In this document: positions 54,288-64,000 of the stretch, piece by piece | Layout: every line of letters starts with the position of its first letter | Numbering within the stretch: position 1 is the first letter of the stretch | Assembly (NCBI RefSeq): GCF_022201045.2 | Contig: NC_068561.1 | Coordinates: 19,408,501-19,472,500, forward strand | From: Citrus sinensis | Taxonomy: Eukaryota > Streptophyta > Magnoliopsida > Sapindales > Rutaceae | Direction of reading: 5' to 3' | DNA: 64,000 nt | Program-made: the position numbers and the translations under genes | The notes under the pieces: generated by a model | What the model was told of the DNA's origin: nothing | Database searches by the model: none | The model's input: the letters and a program-made list of their open reading frames with translations, nothing else

Positions 54288-55964
54288 ATGCAAAAGAAGA
54301 TGGAACCAATGAAAGAAGAGGTCAGCTTTCGCCATTTTAGCCATCATCATCCTCTAGTCCTGACTCCTAATTCACCTCCAGCAGCTCAAAACGTCGCCTG
54401 TAATGGCTGCAATCTCAGCATCAACACTGGAAAGGACTACTATCACTGTAAGATTTGCAATTTTTCTCTACACAAAGTATGCTACAATATGCCTATAAAA
54501 ACCCGGCACCCTGGGCACCCGAGTCATTTCTTAAACCTTCTTGTAATGCCTTCTTCAGTCAAAGGAAGCTTCAAGTGTAAGGCTTGTAGCCAAAATGTCA
54601 CTGGCTTTTACTACAATTGTGGGCAATGTGGCTTTTGCTATCACATCTTATGCTCTGCTTTGCCACTTTCTACATCAGTCAAAACCCACTCTCATCCTCT
54701 TGAGCTAGAATTTTCACTTCCGTATGATTTCGAATGTGATTTATGCAAAAAGGCTTGCTATAGTGGGTGGCTTTATAGGTGTCGTATATGTGAGTTTGAT
54801 GCACATCTAGCTTGTGCCATTGTCAATCAAAGAACACAGTCTCTTCAACATCAATCAATCACTGATCCATTGCCTAATCCATTGACGAGGCAAATCATAT
54901 ATTCTCCAGCATCCCTAATGGAATCCAGCAAAAAAATTATAGATTATGGCAGTGAAAGCAATGAGCTAATGCAGCTAGTGGCACAGGGGATTGCTAGAGG
55001 AATCAATCAAGAGACTGTTAACGTTGCAATAGTCACAGGATGGGATGAGAAATTGTGTAGTCGTAGCGAAAAGCTCAAAATAAAAAATGGGATGATTGAA
55101 TTTTCAGGAAAAATTCAAACAAAACAAGATATGGAGCATGTAGATCAATTGAGTACATTGTCGAGTTGTCAATTCAGTGACTCATATTTTTCAATTGATT
55201 TAGCAAAGTCTTATTCAAGTTATAATCATCAGCCAAATCAAGAAAGTTCTGCAATCAACCGTCGCGAAGCAAACGTTGTTCAGGATGCTGAACAAAAGAC
55301 TAGCTACAGAAATGATTCTGTGCTTGACAGGATTGCAGAAAATTTGGAGCCAGCAGCTGCCAAGGAAGAACTCAGGAAACCAAGTTTTGGATTTCATTAT
55401 GGCCCTGAGTATAAGATAAATGAAGCATTTTTAAAGGAAGCTGGCATTGATGCAAATGAGAATCGAAACAACAACAAAATGAAGAAGAAAAATGAACCCA
55501 AAGATAGATCAAGCATTAAAAATCAGAGCTCTATTTCAGATACTGTAAGTTCAACTAGTTATACAATATTTCCATGCTTTTTATTTTAAATTTTCAAGGC
55601 TCATATTGGTACATATCACAATTTTAGGTTCAAATGTTTATCTTGATCCAGTTATTTGTTTTAAGAATTCTTATTATTTTGTGTCATAAGTTCATACGCT
55701 AACATAGAAAAATTCTCTTTCAAAAAATCTTTAACGTGTATTACAGAAACAAGTTAATTAAATCTTACTTTAAGCATTATAATTTATTGCAATCATAAAT
55801 TTAATTTTAATAGTTTCTTATCAGAAATATATCAAAAGCGCTGTTAATCTGTGATTGAATTCAAATTCATTCTTTTAATTTTGCAGGAGAGGTCATGTTG
55901 GTGGAAGCTCCTTCAGTCCTGCTGCTATTATCCAAAATATGAAAGAGAAACAATATTTCCATAA
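54288..55964 (+). CDS. DC1-domain protein with long unclassified C-terminal tail (two exons)
   Basis: Exon 1 is 54288-55544, the intron 55545-55886 (GTAAGT...TTGCAG, phase 0), exon 2 55887-55964; predicted 444 residues. Reading past the donor gives only 14 extra codons of AT-rich text, so I favour splicing. DC1 module 1 at about 17-65 (HFSHHHPLVL, CNGC, CKICNFSLHKVC); module 2 at 74-122 (HPGHPSHFLNL, CKAC, CGQCGFCYHILC); module 3 at 134-176 (HSHPLEL, CDLC, CRICEFDAHLAC). All zinc ligands are in place. Residues 190-444 match no domain I know: they include ELMQLVAQGIARGINQE, a hydrophilic middle, a Lys-rich stretch, and an exon-2 end rich in Cys and Trp (ERSCWWKLLQSCCYYP) that could be lipid-modified or bind metal. 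No signal peptide. Its 3' half is duplicated at 59.65 kb. Confidence 0.82.
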
Positions 55965-58050
55965 CCATAATTGTGATGATATAATCGCGAGATGCAACCA
56001 ATTCACAGTTTTTGACTTATTTTATTTTTCATTATTTTATGGCATTGGATTATTGTTGTTCCATTTTTAAACCTGTAATGATTGAGAAAATCTATCAGAT
56101 TAAAATACATCCACTAGCATAACTGTGATGATAGATTTTTTTTTTTTTTTTTGGTGGCAACAGTTAATGTTCTGATGTTCATACATTGAATGTTTCTATT
56201 TGCTTTAATTGTCTCATCATTAGGAATCTCATAGTCAAGCCATAATCACAAATTTTCCATGACAGAGTTGGATTCTTTCATCACTTGTGCTTTTACTTTG
56301 AGCAAGTTGAAGCAAGTAACTGATAGTTAATAAATAAAATAAATTAACTACACATGATTAGTAATGTCAATATGCATCGTCTTAAATATTAAATATAATA
56401 AGTGAATTTTCGTATAATGCAAATTGGTCGCATGCATCTTCTAATTTTCGTCATAGCCCAAAAAGCAATGGTAATGAGAGTAGAGCTATAATTTAATGTC
56501 ATATATTAGAGGTAGTTGTTGTAGTCATACACAAAATATGTATTTTGAAATTAAGGTGAAGGTGCATGCCATAGACACTATTAATATGACCAACTCTAAG
56601 GTAATAATAATAATAATAATAATAAAGAAATTCAAGTGTAAAATTAAAATTCCATAAAAGGAAAGCGTGATGAGAAACAAGATTTCCAATGATATGTTTA
56701 TGAGATTTATATATAAATCACATATTGTTCATTTATTGATGCTATAAAATGATCTCACTAATGATGGTATAAAAAATTAACTTTTAGTGAACACAGGGCG
56801 GTCAATTGATCAGTGGTAGGTTATTTATGGTACAAAGTTTGGAAGCAGATTACAGTAGTCAATTAGTAAACGTTTCCGTTCATTCATACCGAAGGTAAAA
56901 TTCAATGCTTTAAAATGCGGTAAACGGCAACTGGAATGGCATAAAGAATGCAAGCGTGACAGCTGATAATTCTAATCTCACCATAAATTCCTGATATTTC
57001 ATATCAACCGTCCGATTACACGAACAACGGAACAATTATCGTGCAATACAACCGTTCGATCAAAAAACATAAAACGTCTCACTAAAACTTATTGCATGGG
57101 ATTACGTTTTTATTTTTTAAATCCTCTTTGCATAGTCATTCATTTTACACACACTAAAATAGCGTTTTTATTTTGAATTGCACTGGAAATCCTGAGGAAT
57201 GAAAATCTTAAGATTAAGAGTGTGGACTGAGAGTAAAAATACGTTGTTTACTTACACTGAAAATAAAGTATGGAATCGAAATCAGAATATAATTTGTGTA
57301 TTTATTTTATCTTGGATTGGGAGTAAATATTTTTAAATTATAATTTTATCTTTATTTAAAAATTATAATTTTTAATTACAAAATTAATAAAAAAATGGAT
57401 TTGAATAATAAAATATTTATTTTACTATATTTATAAATTAATCATAATTATTAATATTTATAATTATGTAAATCATAATTTTTTATTAATTTTAATTATG
57501 TAAATTAAAAATTATTGATAAGAGCAACACAATTAAAATATTATTATTTATAATATAGTACAAAATTAATTTTTTTAGAATAAAATTATTATTAATTATT
57601 AATATTAAATAAATATAATACTATTTTTAAATAAATACAATAGTATTATATTTTTAAATAAAATAGTATATAATAACATTATTAATTTTTTATGAATATA
57701 ATAATATTATTTTAAAGCAATTTAAATTTAAAATAAATGTAAATTATTATTATTTTTTATTAAATATAATAATATTATATTTAAATAAATTTAATTTTTT
57801 TTAATAAATATAATTTATAAAATAATATAATATTATTATTTAAATAAATACGATATTATTAAGTATAAAAAATGAATAATTAGAAGTGTATTTCCACTTT
57901 CATAGAAGAGATGAGAATGGATGAAAGTTAGAATCTCACCCCCTACTCTAAAAATAAGTGAAACCTGCTAAATGGAATTCCCAATGATCCTGCTTAAAAT
58001 ATGTAAGTAAAGAATGAAGTAAGTAAGCATAGCATAATCTTCTTCTGGAG
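55965..58050. other. Intergenic, with very AT-rich core
   Basis: 55965-56460 is the DC1 3' flank, also present in the 59.6-61.6 kb copy. An (AAT)n microsatellite lies at about 56602-56624. 57300-57880 is almost pure A/T with repeated AATATAATATTAT words, a possible matrix-attachment or heterochromatic stretch. No gene. Confidence 0.5.
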
Positions 58051-58475
58051 GAGCTAACGCCGTTCTCAGCAACATATACTGCCTTATCAACTGAGTCACA
58101 GCAATTAGTCTGGAGTTTCATCGTCAGTATCGTTACTTTAAAACCCAGGTTTCTTCCATTTCAATTTCCTCTTTTTGATTCTCAGTTATTGATGTGTTTC
58201 TACTGATCCTTTGGAATTGTAACTCTTGTTACTGAGAAATTGATTGTGGGAAGACCCTCGACGAATAAAGAGGAACCATCTTATTAACGTAAAACTAGGG
58301 TTTCTTGATTTGGGGATTTTTTTAAGATTTTGTTACGAAGTTAAAGATCTTTTTTTTTCTGTTTTTCTGGGTTTGAAGAATCAGTAATAAAGGAAGTCTT
58401 TTTTGATTTGGGACTTTTGAATTTGTCGAAAAGACTAGGTCTTGTAACTGGGTTTGTTACTTTGTTCAGTTTGAA
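58051..58475 (+). promoter_or_regulatory. Probable 5' leader of the RING gene remnant
   Basis: TC-rich text before the ATG at 58476, of the kind seen in plant 5' leaders. A spliced leader intron is possible: AACCCAG/GTTTCTTCC near 58151, with TTCAG near 58466. If an intron is present, the gene copy arose from DNA, not from mRNA. Not proven. Confidence 0.3.
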
Positions 58476-59655
58476 ATGGGTGAGGAGACTTCCGATACAG
58501 TGAATCTTGATTGGAATTTGAGTCATGGTCCTGAGGCTCAGTCAGGATCAATTGCAACTGAGGTTGTGAATTTGGATGATTGGGTTGATGATCCCATTGA
58601 TAGAATTAGGGAAGGTATTAGGTTGAGGTCTGTAAGTAGGAACTTTCCGATGGAATTGGATCAGCTGCTCAGCCATTCCGCTGATGTGCCTACTTTACAG
58701 ACAGGTGAGGGCAGTCAGTAGTGTTGCTGCTGAGGAAAAATCCAATGAGGCACCGAAAACCTGCAAAAACAACAATGTATTTTTGGAAGATGAAGTGTCA
58801 GATAAAAAAGATGATGATGAGAAAGGTAATGGAAATGATGGGAGTTTTTTCGATTCCAATATCTGTTTAGATTTGGCTAGGGACACCCCCCCCCCCCCCC
58901 CCTTGTGACTTGCTGTGTGTCACTTGTTCTGTTGGCCTTGCCTTTACCAACGGTTACATGTGCATTCAGATGCAAAGCAATATCCAGTGTGCGAGGGTGG
59001 GTCACAGTTAAGAATGTCACGCCTATGTATGGTTGTGAGAATAGCACACGTGAGTCAGAAAAGGACTTGAGTCTTAAGATCCCTCTTAGGCCGCAAGGAT
59101 GGCGGTTTGAGAGTTAAAGGCAAACCATTCAGAGAACTGCTTACAGCTTCCACCAGAGGAGATGATCCATTGTCTTGGAAGTAGATTTGGTTTGGCTCAT
59201 CATTTGACACCGCCACGTGATGGAAGCAGTGCCAGGGAAACAGGAGAAAGAGCTAATTCCTTGATAAATAGGATTCTGACATCCAGGGGTATTTGTGGAG
59301 AGCAAAACACAGATTCAGCTCTCCCAGATGATGTAGACATGCATAGTGGCTCAAATGCTGAGGGAGAAGCCATTTGGCTCCGTTCTCTATTACTGCAAAG
59401 ACAAGCACAAGCACATAGGGCTCCAACCTTTTCCTATTCATTTTCTTCTACATTAAATTCAGCTGAAAGAGTGCAGGAAATCAAGAGCAACTTTCACCTC
59501 CAGTTGATGACAGAGATTTTTTCTCAGGCGTTGCTGCTATTATAGTGTCTAATGGACACTGCTTTGGAAATTGATTCCATGGTGTTACTTTCAACTTCAT
59601 CCTCCCGGAGAAGAAGTGACAGTTCTAGGGTTTTGGATGTGGACAGTGGGCATTC
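58476..59655 (+). pseudogene. RING-type E3 ubiquitin ligase (RMA/RNF5-like) pseudogene
   Basis: Start MGEETSDTVNLDWNLSHG, then NLDDWVDDPIDRIREGIRLR, VAAEEKSNEAPKTCKNNN, the RING entry FFDSNICLDLARD, NVTPMYGCENSTRESE and SLKIPLRPQGWRFES, then SARETGERANSLINRILTSR and a Ser/Arg tail (SMVLLSTSSSRRRSD). The order matches a plant RING ligase of about 400 residues that ubiquitinates proteins at membranes. Damage: an early frameshift after LQTGEGSQ (58721), loss of the first RING Cys (Asn-Ile preceded by Ser), a 17-C run inside the RING, frameshifted remaining zinc ligands, and a stop at 59117. It ends abruptly in duplicated DC1 sequence. Family assignment rests on remembered resemblance. Confidence 0.7.
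58886..58902 (+). repeat. Run of 17 C inside the RING remnant
   Basis: It follows CTAGGGACA and precedes TTGTGACTTGCTG, where the related RING ligases have a short proline codon stretch. Homopolymer growth after loss of constraint, or an assembly uncertainty, would explain it. Confidence 0.85.
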
Positions 59656-60562
59656 AGGAACAATTCAAACAGAAGTAGATATGGAGCATGTGGATCAATC
59701 GAGTTATCCATTCACTGACTTGTACCTTTTAGTAGATTTAGCAAAGTCTTATTCAGGTAATAGTGATCATCAAAATCAAGAGCCGTCCGGATGCAATGTT
59801 GTTCACGATGTTGGAGAATTAGCTACAGAAATAATTCTGTGCTTGACAGAACTGCAGAAAGTTTGGAACCAGCTGCTGCCAAGGGGGAACACAGGAAACC
59901 TAGTTTTGAATTTCATGTGGCCCTGAGTATAAGATTAATGAAGCGTTTTTAAATGAAGCTGGCATCGGTACTAATGAGAATCAAAGCAAGAACAAAATGA
60001 AGAAGAAAAATGAAACCAGAGATGGATTAAGCATTAAAAATCAGAGCTCTATACCAGATCCTGCAAGTTCGATTATTTTTGTATGATTTTCAAGATTTTT
60101 CTTTTTAATAGCTCATATAGGTGCATTTCATAATTTATATTCGATTATTGATCCCTCCGGTATTTATTTTAAAAATATAGTGTGTCATGAGTGCATATGT
60201 AAATGAAAAAAACCCCTTTACACAAATAGAAATTTGACAGAATTTTGGTAATCCTTGACTGTCTAAATTTTTAAGAATCTTTAACTTGTATCTTCACTAA
60301 ACAAGTTAATTAAATCCTTTTTTAAGCATTATAACTTATTGTAATCCGACATTTAATTTAAATCCAAGGTAGTGTTCATCAGTAAATGACTTCTAACTCG
60401 CTCTTTTCATTTGCAGAATAAGTAAAACCTGTAATGATTGAGAAAATCTGTGAGATTAAACATATCCACTAGCATAATCGTGGTTATAGATATCAATTAA
60501 TGTTATGATGTTCATATATTGAATGTTACGAGTGCTTTGTCTCATCTTTAGGAATCTTAGGT
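59655..60562 (+). pseudogene. Duplicated DC1 tail fused to the RING remnant
   Basis: From about 59655 the sequence matches 55107 onwards of the DC1 gene at 54.3 kb: ATATGGAGCATGT, GATTTAGCAAAGTCTTATTC, AAAAATCAGAGCTCTAT, the intron, its TTTGCAG end (near 60417), and 3' flank (AATGATTGAGAAAATCTG). The DC1 zinc modules are absent. The tail frame is broken by several indels, and exon 2 coding is lost straight after the intron. An ORF at 59552-59926 runs from RING tail (SSSRRRSDSSRV) across the junction into DC1 tail (DMEHVDQSS, DLAKSYS). Confidence 0.75.
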
Positions 60563-61374
60563 AGCTTTTTTTTTTCCTTTTTAAATCTAAATTTGGTTAA
60601 AGTATGATTAGGTCTAAATACATTTGAATAACATGCTTATTTTTCTTTTTTTAATATATGAATAAAAGTGTTAAATTTTTTTCCCAAAAACAATTGAAAT
60701 ATGATATTTTGACTTATATAAACTCATAAATATTTACAATACTTATAATTATTGGTTAAATACATGAAATGTTATAAATAAATTATTTGATTAGAAAAAT
60801 AAATTTGATAATATTTAACTTAACAAAACATGAAAAATAAAATATATGTATCTAACACATGTATCTTTTTACATGAATATATGATATTTATAATGTTATT
60901 TTTAGTATAATATATTGATTTCTTTTAATTATATAAGCTAAACATGAATTGTCTAATCATTTGAATTAAAACTAATGTATTAAATAAAATTCAAAATTTA
61001 CTATAAAAATAGTAAATATAAATACAAAGAGATGGGCTATTATAAAACGAACTCACCTAAAATTTTACTATTCAAAAATAAATAAATAGTTGAATGCATG
61101 CATATAACCAAAAAATTAATAAAAGGATAATTTATATTATAAGAAATAAATTTATTTAATAGGGATATTAATGAGAGAAAATATTAAAATTCCATTCAGT
61201 TGTTTTGCTATTCAAATAAAAAAGTCAAAACATTTAATTTTTTTCATTAACACTTAAACATCTTATATAATATGTCATAGAGATTAAAAAAACAAACAAA
61301 TTAAAAACTATAAATATCTTAAAATAATTAAAATTCAAACATCAGATAAAAAATAAAATAAACAACCTCTTATA
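60563..61374. mobile_element. AT-rich 0.8-kb insertion in the duplicated DC1 flank
   Basis: Absent from the corresponding place (about 56235) in the parent copy, which reads straight from GGAATCTCATAG to TCAAGCCATAATCAC. In this copy the match breaks after GGAATCTTAG and resumes at CTATAATCACAG. No ends, ORF or target duplication identified, so the nature of the insert is unknown. Confidence 0.5.
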
Positions 61375-61640
61375 TTCAAGCTATAATCACAGTTTTTTTC
61401 CATCACAGGGCTGGATTTTTTCAGTACTTATGCTTTCACTTTGAGCAAGGTCAAGCAGATATTTGACAGTTAATATACAAAATAACTTATAAATTTACTA
61501 CAAATGATTACTAATATCAACATGCATCGCGTTAAAAATTTATTATACCAAATGAGTTTTTGTGGAATGTCGAGTACAATTAATGCTACTGCAAATTGCT
61601 CACATGCATCTTCTAATTTTGGTCATATATATATGCCCAT
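61375..61640 (+). repeat. End of the duplicated DC1 3' flank
   Basis: Matches 56240-56460, sharing TTTCACTTTGAGCAAG, ATCAACATGCATCG and CATGCATCTTCTAATTTT, giving the right boundary of the duplication near 61640. Confidence 0.65.
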
Positions 61641-62352
61641 AAAAATAAATAAAATAAATATCAAGAATAAATACACTAGTACGAACGACAGTACAACTGT
61701 GTCGGGAACCTCAAAAAAAAAAAAAACTTTATGCATGTATATATATATCATTTTACAATCATGTAAGAGTCAACAAAAAGAATTATCATGTGAATTTTAA
61801 TATGACACATTCTTAGGTGAATTGAATTATCAACTATTTGTCCTTCTATTTAATAAAATTCCAAAATATACAACATTTGTTTCCCGTTTTTAAAAGGTGA
61901 TTGTCACTTACTCAGGATAGATGAAAAAAGTGGGGGGCCAAAAGTCAAAATTGGATGCTAAATAAGCCAAATCAAATGCCATATTAGGGTTCTTATCAGA
62001 AGAAAATTGTGGCACACGTCTGATACCAGCTATGCCCATAGAGAAAGTCTCAAGTGGTCTTAACACTCTTGATCTCAAGTGGTCTTAACACTCTTGATCA
62101 ACACACCACTAACATATTATATGCCACCACATATGCACAAAGCATAAAATAAATAAATAAATAAAATTATCACTGAGTTTTAGATCATCACAAGTGCATT
62201 GTGCAAGTATGTTTGTATATATGGATGAGATGACATGATAGTACTCGATACCACTCAGAAACTCTCTTGTAGGTATAACAAAATTATATCATTTATGAGA
62301 CAACTTAGCTCTAAAATTGGTGCAGCAACACGTATAACAATATTATTGCGTA
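61641..62352. other. Intergenic with a 25-bp tandem duplication
   Basis: No gene. TCTCAAGTGGTCTTAACACT plus CTTGA is repeated exactly head-to-tail at 62049-62098. A short (AAAT)n lies near 62146-62166. Confidence 0.6.
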
Positions 62353-62362
62353 ATATACATAC

Positions 62363-62397
<35 letters not shown>

Positions 62398-62425
62398 CGT
62401 GTGTGCGCGCGCGCGTGTGTGCATG
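62353..62425 (+). repeat. Compound (TA)n(TG)n(CG)n tract
   Basis: 73 bases of strict purine-pyrimidine alternation, grading from TA through TG to CG repeats and back to TG. Such tracts favour left-handed Z-DNA under supercoiling. ORFs called across it are artefacts. Confidence 0.9.
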
Positions 62426-62579
62426 AAATTGTTTTGGTTTTAACTTCATTGACAAAATAAGGTTTTATTTGGTATTGAGTTGCTATAGGCATCACTAAAA
62501 AATTCTTCTAATTTTCCTCCTCAAATACTTATTTGTTTACTTATATGGTAGATAGAAATATGAAAAAGTAATTCTCCTA

Positions 62580-62752
62580 CCAAAAGACTTTTCAAATAAA
62601 AATAAGTTTATATTATTTTAATTAATTTTTTTTCCACCAAAATATTTCTCTCCTTGAAAAATAATAAAATAAAAAATAATATAATACTAAATTAAAGGTT
62701 TCAAAAGGCTCTTCAAATGAGAGGTAAAATCTCATTTGAAAAGTCTTTTGGT
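62580..62752. repeat. Short foldback
   Basis: ACCAAAAGACTTTTCAAAT at the left is perfectly inverted at the right (ATTTGAAAAGTCTTTTGGT), with AT-rich DNA between, including a smaller palindrome near 62716-62740. Possibly a minimal MITE. No target duplication identified. Confidence 0.55.
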
Positions 62753-64000
62753 AATGGTCTTATTAGCTACAACTATTTTAAAAATATTTTATATATATTG
62801 TAACTATAGAATAAAAGTTATTAGTGTGTAGTAAATATAACTTTTAAATATTAATTTTGACAAAAATAATAAAGATACTATAAGTTACAACTACCCAACT
62901 TCAATACCAAAGACAGCTTAAAACATGTTATGTGATACAAATTACATAGAGCTAAGGTTCAAGTCTGCCCATGATTGAGATAGAGAAAAGTCAACGAAAC
63001 TCAGCTAAACAAATATGTCTTATACCCAATCGAAACCAGTCGTTAAGATGTACGGCTTTGATTTAGGTAGGTTTATTACTTTATTTTGTTGAATTTAAAC
63101 TCAAAATTGACTATTAGTATTACTTAAAGCCCAAAAGTGAAAAGGATACATTCACTCATGTTCACATTTTTCAAAGGAAAATAGTTAAAAAGATGGGTTA
63201 GGTAATGGAATCAATGTTTTCTTTATTTTTATTTATATTTAAAAAGGTACTTGATTTTGGGTTCGGGCTAATATATGTTGGTATTAGTGAATCTGATCTA
63301 AAATTAGATGTCAAAGAAGATCATTTTTTTAATGAAAAAATAATGCGAAACATTTCAAAATTTCATCTTATATAACATAGTTTCTATTAAACAGATGGTA
63401 AAATAATATGATTCATTAACTTAAACATCTGATGAATGATAATTTAATTAGATTAGCATATCAAAACTGTCCCACCCAAGATTTGTTGGACCGATCATTT
63501 ATTCCATTCCTTATTTGAAGCGATTATATTTATTCAGTCTCAGATGTATTAACTGTATACGCACTGCTTTAAAAGAGCGCAATAGATACTATATTTGAAT
63601 GGAGACATTCAATAGGACAGCTTTTGAGGCTTAGGCTCCACCTTAGCCAAAAGTTATCATTCTTCAAATGATTGTGGTTTTATCTTAATTGTATGTGCTG
63701 TGCAGCACCCTGGCTGTTCTAATCTCACCGTCCCTGAACTGGCCACGTTGCATATATTAATTTTAATTAACCAACATGGTTAATGAGCTAAATTAGCAGT
63801 CTCTAACTGCCAGTAAAATTGATTAAACTGAGCAGAATTGACAAAAATTATGAATTTATAAAAGCATTTGATTTTGATGTGGTCGGAATATGTGAGAATT
63901 GTCTAACATTGAGTTTTTAAGATCAATATCCAGATATGCTAACAATTCTTTAATTAATTAAGTTGGTGGATTGAACATGTTTTTTTTTTTTTTCTTTGAG
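62753..64000. other. Intergenic, nothing recognised
   Basis: AT-rich DNA without a convincing ORF, RNA gene or bounded repeat. Confidence 0.45.

Noticed and set aside
55545..55589. Exon 1 read-through end (VSSTSYTIFPCFLF) of the 54-kb DC1 gene
   Set aside because: It begins at a strong GTAAGT donor and is AT-rich. A matching acceptor and an in-frame second exon exist at 55887, so it is most likely intron.
57300..57880. Very AT-rich block as an origin or organellar insert
   Set aside because: Simple A/T words only. No organellar gene text and no means of testing origin activity.
58684..58908. 74-codon ORF ending in poly-proline
   Set aside because: It is a piece of the frameshifted RING pseudogene. 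The prolines come from the 17-C run.
62235..62455. ORFs with YIYIYI and CVCVCA or THTHTH repeats
   Set aside because: Created by the TA/TG/CG tract.

Overview
The window is eukaryotic plant nuclear DNA. It is AT-rich and gene-poor, with legume-lectin receptor kinase, DC1-domain, DUF4220/DUF594 and prolamin-superfamily 8-cysteine genes, plus Ty1/copia, Ty3/gypsy, LINE-1, hAT-like and Mutator-like elements. The gene repertoire says eudicot. A woody species such as Citrus fits my recollection of these families, but the sequence alone does not prove it.

Layout. 1-5.9 kb: one intact L-type lectin receptor kinase (minus strand), then empty intergenic DNA. 5.9-19 kb: a DC1 (Cys/His-rich C1) cluster on the minus strand. 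It holds one DC1 gene split by a young Copia element (6067-11365, 5-bp target duplication, near-identical LTRs), one decayed DC1 gene (12.8-13.9 kb), one intact 246-residue DC1 gene (15.7-16.5 kb) and one 5'-truncated DC1 remnant (18.5-18.9 kb). 19.7-24 kb: a fragment and an intact copy of a secreted 8-cysteine (LTP/hydrophobic-seed-like) gene. 24.8-46.1 kb: a tandem pair of DUF4220-DUF594 genes. The left copy has swollen to about 18 kb through a solo-LTR-like insert, an hAT-like element, two Mutator-like foldbacks, a 1.5-kb repeat pair and a Ty3/gypsy element. The right copy keeps a long ORF, but an in-frame stop cuts off its C-terminal DUF594 block. 46.7-53.8 kb: a second intact 8-cysteine gene, and a third one split by a 5'-truncated LINE with a 17-bp target duplication. 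54.3-56 kb: an intact two-exon DC1 gene with a long unclassified C-terminal tail. 58.4-61.6 kb: a decayed RING E3 ligase gene joined directly to a duplicated 3' half of that DC1 gene, forming a chimera. 61.6-64 kb: low-complexity DNA with a 73-bp alternating purine-pyrimidine tract.

Together this looks like a rapidly turning-over stress/defence-type accessory locus: several small families (DC1, 8-Cys secreted proteins, DUF4220), each present as intact, broken and fragment copies, with identifiable transposon insertions causing many of the breaks. Five ORFs look potentially functional: the lectin kinase, the DC1 genes at 15.7 and 54.3 kb, and the 8-Cys genes at 21.3 and 47.8 kb. The truncated DUF4220 ORF at 43.9 kb is possible. 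I found no tRNA, rRNA or CRISPR array. The strongest candidates for something new are the RING-DC1 chimera, the C-terminal tail of the 54-kb DC1 protein, and the complementary damage in the DUF4220 pair.
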